NCBI GenBank assembly: GCA_905147135.1
Contig: LR990056.1
Location: forward strand, 16,874,001 to 16,938,000
From: Blastobasis lacticolella
Taxonomy: Eukaryota > Arthropoda > Insecta > Lepidoptera > Blastobasidae
Direction of reading: 5' to 3'
Length of the DNA stretch: 64,000 nt
The notes beneath the pieces are model-generated. The model saw only the letters and a list, made by a program, of their open reading frames with translations, ran no database searches and was not told the DNA's origin. The position numbers were made by a program, and so were the translations under genes. Of this stretch, positions 9,733-21,700 are shown piece after piece. How positions within the stretch are numbered: the stretch's first letter is position 1; the number at the start of each line of letters is the position of its first letter.

Positions 9733-12700
9733 GTGAGTTTCGCAGACTATTTCCCGATGTTTCTCGGTTAGTGAATCATCATATCAGCCGAAAGACGCCC
9801 ACAGCTGGGCATAAGCCTGCTCCAGAGATCTCCACAAAGGCCGGTCCTGTGCCTTCCGCATCCAGCTGGTACCTGCGATCTTTACCAGGTCGTCGGTCTT
9901 TACGCACATGCAATTTTGGCTTCTAAATTAAATACAGAAAGACTCTCTTATTATTTGTTATTTGTAGAAAACATCTACCGCTCAGCAATCATGTCGTACC
10001 CGCATAGCACAGACGCATGTTTTGTTTCTACGCGGTGACTATGCGGGCACGACGCGCATGCGGTTTGCGAGGAGTGACCTCTCTTCCAACTTCGCGATGC
10101 GATTGTTTGGGATAAATGGAGGTCAAATCTTTGAACGACAAGCATAAAGTGCCCATCTCTGGGTTACGAATAAGTAATTATATTATGTCAGTGCCCTGCG
10201 GTTCCCCAATTCAGTCAATGTGGCACATAAACAAGTTACCCTGGCCCACCGGAGGACTTCTTTAAATTATCTTCTTGATCACTTCTTTAAATGGCTGACT
10301 TTGCATGATTTAAATTTGTAGTTGAATGTGTTTCTCTTAATTTGCCATACGAATAAATAAATAAATTTATATTATGGAAAACTCCAGTAACATTCTATAC
10401 GTTTGCGTGTACGTTAGCGATGCTGTGGTTTTAAAGAGAGATGTTGCTCTGTCCACGGTACTGTCACCGTTGACGTCCCAAAATATAAAATCCATAACGC
10501 CATTCGTTCAGAAACACTTCGTTTCCGCATTTCGTCACGACTGCACCAGATAAGCAGGTAGGTGTAAAAACTGGCCATACAAATCGCACGTAACGGGTGT
10601 CCGTAACAGCGTCGTCGTTGAATCTGCGCACGCGCATCGTGACGTGATGGTGACAGAACGGCTTGAGTGACGAAGAGTTACACCTATTGGTCATTATATT
10701 GTTAGTCCCCTTGTAAACAGCGTCGGTGGCTTAATGGTTAAGGGGCCCGATTCGTACCCCAAGGTTCCGGGTTCGAACCCCAGTGCCGCAATCCAATTAC
10801 TCTTTTCTGAGTTATGTACATAAATTGAATTCTAATCGATGCTCTTACGTTGAGTGAAAACATTGTGATGAAACCTGCACATTCAGGCGACTGAATGTGT
10901 AACCATGATCCAATCTGGTCAGGTTCGCCTGGCAACAGGGTCACGGAGGTCAGATGGCAGTCGCTCCACTGTAATTACCCGATCTGACAAAACCTAGATC
11001 GTGGTCAAGGCGGACCCCGGGTCCACATGCGCTAGAGCACAACCGGGTACACAGACGAGTAAACAAAATAGCAAATATAAACCCACAACAATCACATCGC
11101 AAAACAGAGCAAAAAGCTCGTACCAGAATCAATTGCATCGCCACACCCAGTTGAATAAAATTGTAATCGAATAAACGTTACGAATGCCGATAAACTGCGA
11201 TCAGCACGCCACCACAATGACACAGAGACCACAGTACAAGGAACCGCAGTAGCACCACAATACCATTAAGTACTTACAAGAATAACAATATGAATTAGAA
11301 TAAGAACATTTATTGCCACAAAACACTACGACACAACAAAAATAAACAAAGATAAAAGTAATACTTAAAAAATGAAAAAAAAAAGCATTATCTTATGTAG
11401 GTAAGTAAGACCATCTACATTACTACAACACACAGTACAGTCTCCACGTTTGGCAGGGGCGTTGGAGATTGCAGTATTGAAGGTACACAACGGAAAACGC
11501 CGCTATAACTGACCTGCAACGGAATAACTGACCTGCAGCTTCTAAGTCATTAGCCGCCTTGAATGACACCACATCGTCGCTTACGATGGCGGTCTAATAC
11601 CTAGACACACAACAGAAAATGCCGCTATCTGTAAATTTTCTGTTCTACGGATCTGACCTGCTGCTTCTGAGTCATTAGTCGCCTCATATGTCACTTAGGT
11701 TCATAGCTAACAAAAGTCCTTTGTATGAAGTTATTCCACTACTTCTCCCCTGCACTGTGTCATTGGTACAGTTTGCGGCGCACCGACGCAATCGATTTGC
11801 CTAACATCGATAAAATCGATCCGGAGCGATTCCGTGTCACGTATTACGATTTTACAGCTACGCGGTTTAGATACGTTGTACCCAATTGTAAGTATTTAGT
11901 GTATTTATACCGTCGTAATTTATTAACCTACCTATAAGAATAAGGGAGGGGTAGTCATCGTCACGTCCATAGGCTGCAGTGACTGCTTACTATCAGGCAG
12001 GCCGTAAGCTTGTTTGCCAACTTGGTAATATGGGCCCACTGAAAACCAGCGTTGTGGTACGCGTCAAGCGGCCACAACATTATGCTGAGGGGGTCCAATT
12101 GCACTGGAAGCCGCGACACAGAGTTTTAACAATGCCACTGGATATAGTTAGCTGTAGGTACATTTATTATTATTATTTATTTATTTATTATTTTATTTAA
12201 AACTTTATTACTTTATCTGTTTTTTTTTTATATTATTTTCCTAACACAATATTTTTTTGATGTTATGTACTTTAATTACCTTGTTTTTTTTTGTACCTTA
12301 TTGTCGTGTCGTGGTGTCTACGTGTAATAAATGTCTTCTTTCTTTCTTTCTTTAAAAAAAATCTTGGCATTAGCTTGGCCTAGTTGTCCTCACGTGCGCT
12401 AGGGCCTGTGATTCGCCTTGCCCATTATTCAGGATTTGGCAGATCAGATAATTACAGTACAGCGACTGCCATCTGACCTCCGTGACATTGCTACCAGAGG
12501 AATTCAACTAATGCACATAACTCTGAAAAGAGTATGTATGTAAACTCTTTATTGCAACAACATAGTACATTTCAAAAGGAAACACTTACAAAGCAAAGGC
12601 GAACTTATCCCACACCGGGATCTCTTCCAGCTAACCTTAGACAAGCCGAAAGGAGCTTTAGCGAGCGGTAGAGGCAATAAGAGTACCTTACCTACTTTAA

Positions 12701-15700
12701 AAATAACCAGAGACTTAATTTAAATATATTAAACGAGACCAGTAAAACTTATCAGTAAGTAAGTACATAAATAAGTCATTGGGATTCGAATCCGGTACCT
12801 CGTTGGATACCTTAACCACTCGGCCACCGACTCAAAGAATATATTTGCAAAAACACATTCATCCCACTAACACAACATTAACCTTGCAAACGGGAGCATC
12901 CACATCACTGTAATTTAGGTAGCCTAGAACACTAATATTGTGACCTAGAATACTATGCAAATATGAATATCCTTCAGCTCATAAAAGAACGTAGAACGTG
13001 ACGTGAATTAACAGGCTTTACATACATACATACACATACATCCATGCAGGCTTTACGCTGGATAATCTTGTAAGGCAAAAGAAGCTGTTTCCGTACACGT
13101 AGGTCTACATAATAAGCGGATTAAGAAACTAATATAGACTAATAGCCTGGTATTTAGGATAAACTTGAGAATGACAAGGAAGGTTGTGAAAGAGTCTGCA
13201 TTTGCAGAAAAGACAAAAAATCTAATCATGGTCGTAGGTGTTGGACGATTTGATAAAATCATAATTTTAAGGGATTGAAACTTAGATTTTAAGCCACACT
13301 GATAAAAGGGCTGTTTTTTAAGTTTAACTTATGTATCTGAATAGGACGGACTGATTTCGATACATATATACAAACATACAGCTCACACCTGTGTCCAACA
13401 GGTGGGGTAGGCAGAGATTATGGACCGCCACTTTGCTCTGTCCTGACACAACTGCCTAGCCTCGCATATATCCACAACTCTTTTCATACTTCTCCTTTTA
13501 TTCTTACCACTTCGGACCACAGCTGATTTCGATTCGTTTACTATAATTGAAAACCAGTTTTTAACCGAGATAGTTCTTAGCTTGTTTCATTCGAGGCAAA
13601 ATGTAAACTGCTGTAGTTTTTGCGACACCAGTCAGTAAGTTTATTCATTTTGTAAACGCAACGTAGCCTTTTTAAATGTTTAAAAATTACATTCTTACAC
13701 TTTACCAGAAACAAACATTGTAGGTTAGAAATTTAAATATCTAAAAGCAACGGTTTTCCAGGCTGACATCATACTCCTATTCTACATGCCATAATAGGAT
13801 CACAATGGAACTGGTTTTGAATTGTTTCATGCTCAAACAGGGCTGAGGTCAGGCCGTTTTGACCATGATCGGAATAAAGGATAGCCAGCCAATCTTCATA
13901 TGGGCTTTGTGGGTGTTTATGTGGGTATCGTTAGTCATGATACCGTTTTTTAGGGTAAAGGATGTGAGATTACGTAGGTAGGTATGGTTTCTTAACCCGT
14001 TCGCAATGCCAGCGCAAAAGACTCAATTGTAAGCCGAAATATTATTATGTTCTCATTTTTAACTGACTTCTAAAATATTTAAAGAGGAGGTTCTCAATTC
14101 GACTGTATGGGTTTTTAGTGATAGCATGCCGTACGTATTCGGTTAGGGTTTTCGACTCGTAAGTGAGAGGGACCGGGTTCGAATCCCGCTGCGACCATCT
14201 ACCAATGACACTTTTCTGAATTATGTACATTAGTTAAATACTAACCGATGCTCTTACGGTGAGGGAAAACATCGTGATGAAACCTTCACATTCAGGAGAC
14301 TAATTGGGAACCATGATCCGATCTGGTCAGGTTCCCTTGGTAGCAGGGTTTGCGCCAACGGATCGTGTAGAGGTCAAATGATCTGCCATATCCTGGATCA
14401 TGGTCACGGCCTCGGGCGCACAACCGGCACCGTACCTACTGCCGAGATGATTATTGCTTTTTTATGCCGTACGTTTTGTACATACAGCAAGTTATTTCGG
14501 TCTCAAGCTTGTTCCTAAGCAAGTATAGTATTTCATGGCTAGAGTTCATGGGCTGGCTAATCTTGCCCCGGCACCTACCCGCAATGCTGTGGTATGACGC
14601 GAGTGACGTCACGCGACCGGCCAGCCAATTATGACGTCAGCGGTCGACGAACTCCACATGGCGAATCACCCTGGATTTGTGGTTTATGTGGAGATTTTTT
14701 ATTGCCTACGGAGGCAATTGGCCTTGTGTCCGGCAGAGTGGAATGGCACCAACCCCTTACACTCGTGGGTGTCGTAGAAGGCGACTAAAACGAGACAACC
14801 TTCTTGAGTCTCCGTGGTTTGGAAAATGGGCAGAAGCGTTCTCCATTTCGATATTTACAACACTGCGATCGCCAACCCGCCTGCCTAGCGTGGTGATGAC
14901 ATTCTCACCCCAGCATGGCAGGTAGACTCAGGCCACGGCCTTTGTGGAGATCTCTGGGGGAGGCCTGTGCCCAGCAGTGGGCGTCTTCCGATTGATATGA
15001 TGATGATAACGGAGATACACGGTCAGACGGTTATCCAGGACATACAGCATTATTTACCGCTGACATATGTATTTTGTTTTGAAGTAGAATGTCCTTAAAT
15101 ACAAGTGGCTGGTTAACTATAGCTATGAGTTGAAAACTTAAGTAATGCCCCTCTTGCGTGTGTGAGTATCATCATCATCACCTTGGCGTTAATGTCCCGG
15201 TTGTGCTCTCGCGCACGAGGGCCCGGGGTCCGCCTTGACCATGATCCAGGATTTGGCAGGTCAGGTAATTACAGTGGAGCGACTGCCGTCTGACTTCCGC
15301 CACCCTGTTAACAGGGTGCGTTAAAAACTTAAGTAATGCCCCTCTTGCGTGTGTGAGTATCATTCCACAAATTCCCTTAAACTCAAAGTTCAAATTTAGA
15401 CATTCCATATACATATATCCGAATACGTCACACGCACGCAAGCGGGCTTTACTTAAGTTTTTTACCTATAGGTATAGGTACTAGGTACCCTACATTTGCG
15501 TCCGGAACTATATCAGTCAGTCCAATAGTAGTTCTTCCATTCTTTACAATATAGACAACCATATTTGTAAAAAACTAGTAACACAGGATTTTTTTGGAAA
15601 CTGTACTAATAAGATAAGTTAGTTTTTTGTGGTTTGTAAAAAATAATAATATCTGGAGCGCTCGCAAAACATTTTAGGAACCTTAATGTAAAGGTTTTAA

Positions 15701-18700
15701 AATGCATCTTATAAAGTTGAACATCCAGGTCCATCTACAATTATCTAGTCTCATTCTTAATTATGTCTATTGGTACCTAAATTACCAAACTATTCTTATT
15801 TTATACTTAGGTATTTTTTACTAAAAAGAGGATAATGTGATACAAACAGTTGTTACAACTGCCTGTCCTGTCTGTTCAGAAAGTTCGGGCGTAAATAATA
15901 ATTTCGGAACTACTACAGTTACAGAACAGAATAAACAATAAGAATTCGAAAATCGTTCCAAATTATTTTACAATGTGCGTTACATAAAACGACAATCACA
16001 CGAAAGTTCGAATGATAACAACTAACAATCCTGGCTAGGAACACATAATTATTATACATGACACTCACTTGGCTTTGGCCTGTGGGTATCATTAAGTTAC
16101 CAATACGGTACTGAGCGGAATAAATACTAGAAAAAAATAAAATAGCCAAATTGCCTCAGTATTTTCTTCAGAACGTTTAGAAAGGTAGACAGCTTAATAC
16201 TGACTGTGACTCGGTATCATAATTATAGTATTTAGTAGCCACATCACAATAGCACGACGCCAGCCAGTTGCTTGAACTTTCATGGTATTACACTTGGGTC
16301 ACTTGCATAGGGTCACCTTTCTCCCGAAGAATTTCTATGATGGCGTCTTGTGTCGTATAGTATAAGATCGAATTAAAGATAAAAAAAATAAACAAATGGG
16401 TTGCTACTATAATAAAAATAACCCAAATAGTGCATTATTTAAAATCATTGAAATATTGATTAAAATTATTACATTGAAAATGAAATAAAGTCATATGAAT
16501 ATTTTAAAACATTTTACTGAATTAAATAGGGAGCTATGTTTATTTTGTTACTACATATTTGTGCTGTTTCAATAAAATACGGGTAGTTTTCATTTATGAC
16601 ACTGGTAATGATAAGAAATTCTAAACCTTTGGTTCGTTGTTACAGTACATTATTGCAAAGGCTTGGAAAGTAAGGGATTGACCGACGCCGAGACATATTT
16701 ATTTAATTTCTCAAATAATAATTCATAAAATAATATAAGATTCAAAATGGCGGCCACTTCTTTCTAATATTGGACTTTTGTAACTAGTGTTCTTGGACTA
16801 ATAGTTTCCGAGTTACATTTTTAATCAATTGAATAAATGGGGGTAAATCGATATCTTTCGTTTTCGAAAGTTTACTAGCCATTGTAAAGCACACTGAAAA
16901 GTGTGCATGATGCATAACCATTTGGTTATGCAAACCAAAGGTTTTATACCCCTGGATAGTCTCTTTGACATTGACAGTTGTGTGTTTACATTTTTTATCT
17001 TTAATTTCATCTCCAACTATAGTCTTATATTAGTAACAGACGCTCCGATTTGGCTGGAGCCGATCAACCGTCAGCTGCAGTCGATACCAATCCTTGCCTT
17101 GTACAAAATTATGTCGCTTTTGTATAATTTTGGATGCACAGGTGAGCCGACCTTGGTTGGACGTCCGACCACGTTACTCGCACCTAAAAGTGACTTTATT
17201 TTATACAGCTTAAGGATTAGTATCAACTGCAACTGACGGTTGGTCGGCTCCAGCCAATTCGGAACTTCTGTTAGTAGTTTTACCCGTATTCAGAAACGTT
17301 ACTATGAGGTCTCACAGTGCGCGCGAACGCACAGGGTTCCAACTGACAATACTGGAGTGGCAATCGGCACTATGCGTCCGTCAAAATGATCGAAATTGAC
17401 CAATCATAGAGCCGTATTTAACGCAGTGCGTTTACTTAGCAGACGAGAACTGTGAGAATGCATTGAAATGCTACTTTATTTCGGGTCGATTTTTCAATCC
17501 TCAGATAAAACATATTACGTATTGTATCAGTCTGATAAGTTATTGTGCGACTAAATTAAAATTGTATCAATACTTCATATATAAGTGAAGGATTATAGTT
17601 TGTTTTAATTGGACATATACCTATAAAAAGTGTTCATAAAGTAAGATTATTGAATGAATTAAGTAGTTAATGAAAATTCTTTATTGCTTATACAAAAATA
17701 ACAAAAACAAAGGAAACTAGAAAAAGCAACCAGCGGCCTTATCGCTTAAAGCGATTTCTTCCAGGCAACCCTAGATACATCTATTACCTATTAGATTATT
17801 ATTATTATAATTGGCCCATCTTCTGGAAAATACACAAAATGACATAACAATATTCCACTTTCGCCTTGAACGGTTGACCCCATCGGTAATCAGAGCGAGA
17901 GTTGTATGACGAATCGATTGTTCCGACAACAATTATACGAATTGTTTTACGTCGAAATTGTTTTAGAACTAACAGTGCTTCTTTGTTTGTTTAGTAAGTA
18001 TTGATCTGTCGGTATAAACCGCTAATGGTCAATCTATTTTTAAATACCCCACATCGCGCATTGTTTGCCACTGTTGGAAACAGTTTCAACTGTTTTCAAT
18101 GTTCCCAATGTTCGAAGTTAAGGGGTGAAAAGGTTTTTACGGGGTTGGCAACGTGTGGGTGATGCCCCTGGTATTGCAAACGTCCATAGGCTGCTGGTGA
18201 CTGATTACTATCAGGCGGGCCGTAGGGTTGTTTGCCACCTTAATGAAGCTGAAAAGCTAGTTAAAGTCCACGACCATGGTCGTGCGACGGGCGGTTTTGA
18301 GGTCTGCGATTGGTCGGGCGACGTCCGTCGTACGACCGTTGCCAATTAGGACGTCTTAAGCCGGATCCACACGACACCAACTTTGCTTGCACAGCACGTT
18401 CGTACGAACGATGTTTGCGAAAACGGATCGTGTAGACGTCAAATTTTAAATTAGAAAATTTGGAGTCAACGTAAAATTCTTGCCAACCTAGTTCCTCAAG
18501 GAAGTCCAAGAGGCCTTTTTACTTCAGGAAGATTACGGGGAGGGTGCTTACCTGATTAGGGAAGCACCCTAATAAGGTGTCTAACAATCTTTACCGGCTC
18601 CCGGTAATAGTAACAGATGTATGATAAAAACATTATTAGCAGGCTTTCCTAAGACAAACTATTCAAGTTTAAATTTATTGGATGCCTTCCATCTAATCTT

Positions 18701-21700
18701 TATTTCTCAAGGATTTAGGTAAAGGCATTAGGCTTTATACAGCCACTAACGATCGCGAAAGTCTTACATAACCTTGCTTCCAAAGCCTTTGTGTCTCCAA
18801 GGTCGTTCGCTCACTATAATTGTCATCAATGCAGCTTTAAAATAAGACAATCTGTATAAATATGGAGTTATTTTGTACAATGAATGGGCGGTAATTTTAG
18901 TCGTAACTTTTATGAAGAACTTAGCGAATTTCAATGAAACTGCGCCCAGCATTCAACCAGCGACTGAATGATAGTCAGCCAATGCATACAACATTTAAAA
19001 AACGGGCTAGCTATGTTTAGGCCGTTTTTCAAATCAATCGCTGTTTCAGGTGCAAGACCATTAATGAAAAAGCTAAATTAAGGCGGTACGATTTTTTTAT
19101 AAAGATGTAGCGTTTGATCGACATTCCTTCAAGGGTTTGATGTTTTTAATGGAAGTTTGTGCAATTAGCCGTTAGTAAATGTGTGCAATTGTGCGCGAAG
19201 TAGATTTATATATGTTAATAATATAAAATAAAGCAATGAAAAAGAAATCTTATGAAATCTCAAAACAACGCCATCTAACAGCAACATGTGCTTCTTTCGA
19301 TTTTACAGCTTTATTATAAATTATGAACCTAATGAAACCTATTTTGCGTATAAATAATAATACAATCACTTAACACTCAAACGAATGAAAGAATGACGAG
19401 AGAAATTTAGTATGGGCGTCGAATCACCTTTAGGTAGAAAGCTCCGACGTACGTATTAGTTCGTCGTCAATAGCCCATCAAACCACTGTTAATCCAAACG
19501 AGAGCACCACCACCAGGGCACCACGGCAGTCCATCCATATTGTGCCCACTGTCAAGCAAGAAAGTCCCAGTAAGTACCTATTTCTGTTCCATTATGGAAC
19601 TAGCGCCTGGAATTACAGGGAACTACCGGAATTACCGGCAAACTGTGGCTGCACCAAAAATCTGTAGGTACAAAATTGTTTGACAATTGATTGTTCAAAA
19701 GAATAATAGTGTCAAAATTTTTGTAAGTTTTCACTTTGAAATAGTTGTGAAGTAAAGTTTTACATTCCTCAGTTTCGAGCACAAACTGCTCGAAGAAAGC
19801 TGTGTGAATTTGTTTTTAGTTACAATTTGTGACGACAACTTCGGTACTCGCAAGTTAATTGCTATTGTCCCATTTTTTGTACAAAAAACTTGCTTATCCA
19901 CTTAAAAATTGAAACGAATGTATAGTGATGAGTTTTCTCACACTAATTCAGTTGTTTTAGCGCCTCTTCTCAAATGAGCATGAAGCATGCGACGCTCCAC
20001 TTTCTTTTTTCCTTTGTAATCTCGATTATGCTGTGAGATTATGTTAATAAAAAAATTTAGTGGTGCATTTAGCCTCTTATTAAATTCTGAACAACACAGA
20101 AGGTCATTTTTGTTGGCCTAGAAACAAATTAGTGTGTTATACGTATACAAAAATGCCTCACATAACTACCCATTGTTTATCCAAACTAGTAGTTCGCTGA
20201 GTCAAACTAAATATCTCAACTTGTCTGATTTCTACAAAGTTGTCGGCGCTGCGCTGCCGACCGATACCACTTTGATGGTATCACTTGGACATACCACTTC
20301 GACCTTTTCTTGGTCGCAATCGTTTCCTAATTCATGCATATTATACTAACCGTTCCTTAAAACTCAAAGTAATAACTTATCGCAATCAACGGGTTTCCGA
20401 CCTTATGCCCACCCTTTAAGACCCAAATCTTTCCGGGCCTTATATCTGTTTATTAAAACTCAAAATAGCAATACTCCTAAAAAATAACAACACCTGTAAC
20501 TCACAGCACAGCTAACTTAGAGCTGTTGACCATCATCATCATCATCTTGGCGTTATGTCTCGTTTGCGCCTTCGCGCGGCACGCGAGAGCCCAGAGCCTA
20601 CTTGACCATCAAAACCACAGGATTTCCAACCTTACACCCCCTCACTAAGACCCAAATCTCTCCACAGCTCTCCGTAGCCGAGGTGGAGTTGCGCGCAGCC
20701 GCCGAGGAGCGCGACAAACTGCTGAACGACGCCAACTACAGCAGCCTTCAGAACGACGAAGCGGTGACTCGCGCCAGGCAGGAGCGCGACGAGGCACTTG
20801 ACAGGAAGAAGGCGGTTGAGGTAAATGTCTAGAAACTTCTACAGCCTACCTAGAAACTCCTTCCGTATGCGACTATGCTCTAGGTGGCAGGATCACAATG
20901 AGGCCTTCGAAAACAAGACTTAAGCAGAGACAGGTAACCTTAAAGATCCATGTGAAGAACGATGCTTAGATTGGACTTCAACCATTGGAGTTCGCGTTGA
21001 TGATTATGGACAGCTATGTCCACCAACATATCAGCCGAAAAATGCCAACCTATGCTGGGCATAGGCCTCCCCCAGAGATTTCCACAACGGCCGGTCCCGT
21101 GCCTTCCGCAGCCAGCTGCGATATTTACCAGGTCGTCGGTCCACCTTGTGGAATGCCTACCCACGCTGCGTCTTCCAGTACGTGGTCGCTACTCGAGAAC
21201 TCCCACTGCCACTGCTAGCTGTCCATGCAGGATCATATCATGCATCTGTCAGGTTATACAGCTGACCCCAAACGGAAAGCTGCTGAATGACGCGAACTAA
21301 AGCAGCCTTTAGCTTGACGAACCCGTGGCTCGCGCCAGGTAGGAACACGACGAGGCACTTGAGAGGAAAAAGGCGGTTGAGGTTTGGTCCGTACTGTTCT
21401 AGAAATGTCTTCAGCATACGACCAAAGTGGCGATCCATAATAGTCTCTGCATACACCGCGATGGCTCACCAGTAATCACCACTTATTGTGCCCTGCGTGC
21501 CTAAACATCTGCATGATCTCAGGAGGATGATCTCATGACAGCCCCCGATAGCGTTGTTAATATGGCTCAGTTTAGTGTTAGTGGGCCACAACAATATAAT
21601 GTTTGTCACTGACACGCTAAGAAGAAGAACTGTTGTAAGACTTATAAACACTAATCTCTGTTACAGGTTTCCCTGGCTAAGACTCGAGTGGAGCTGATGC

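Noticed and set aside
11725..11937. Possible exon encoding LRRTDAIDLPNIDKIDPERF
   Set aside because: No paralogue, no convincing acceptor in phase with neighbouring exons, and no family resemblance.
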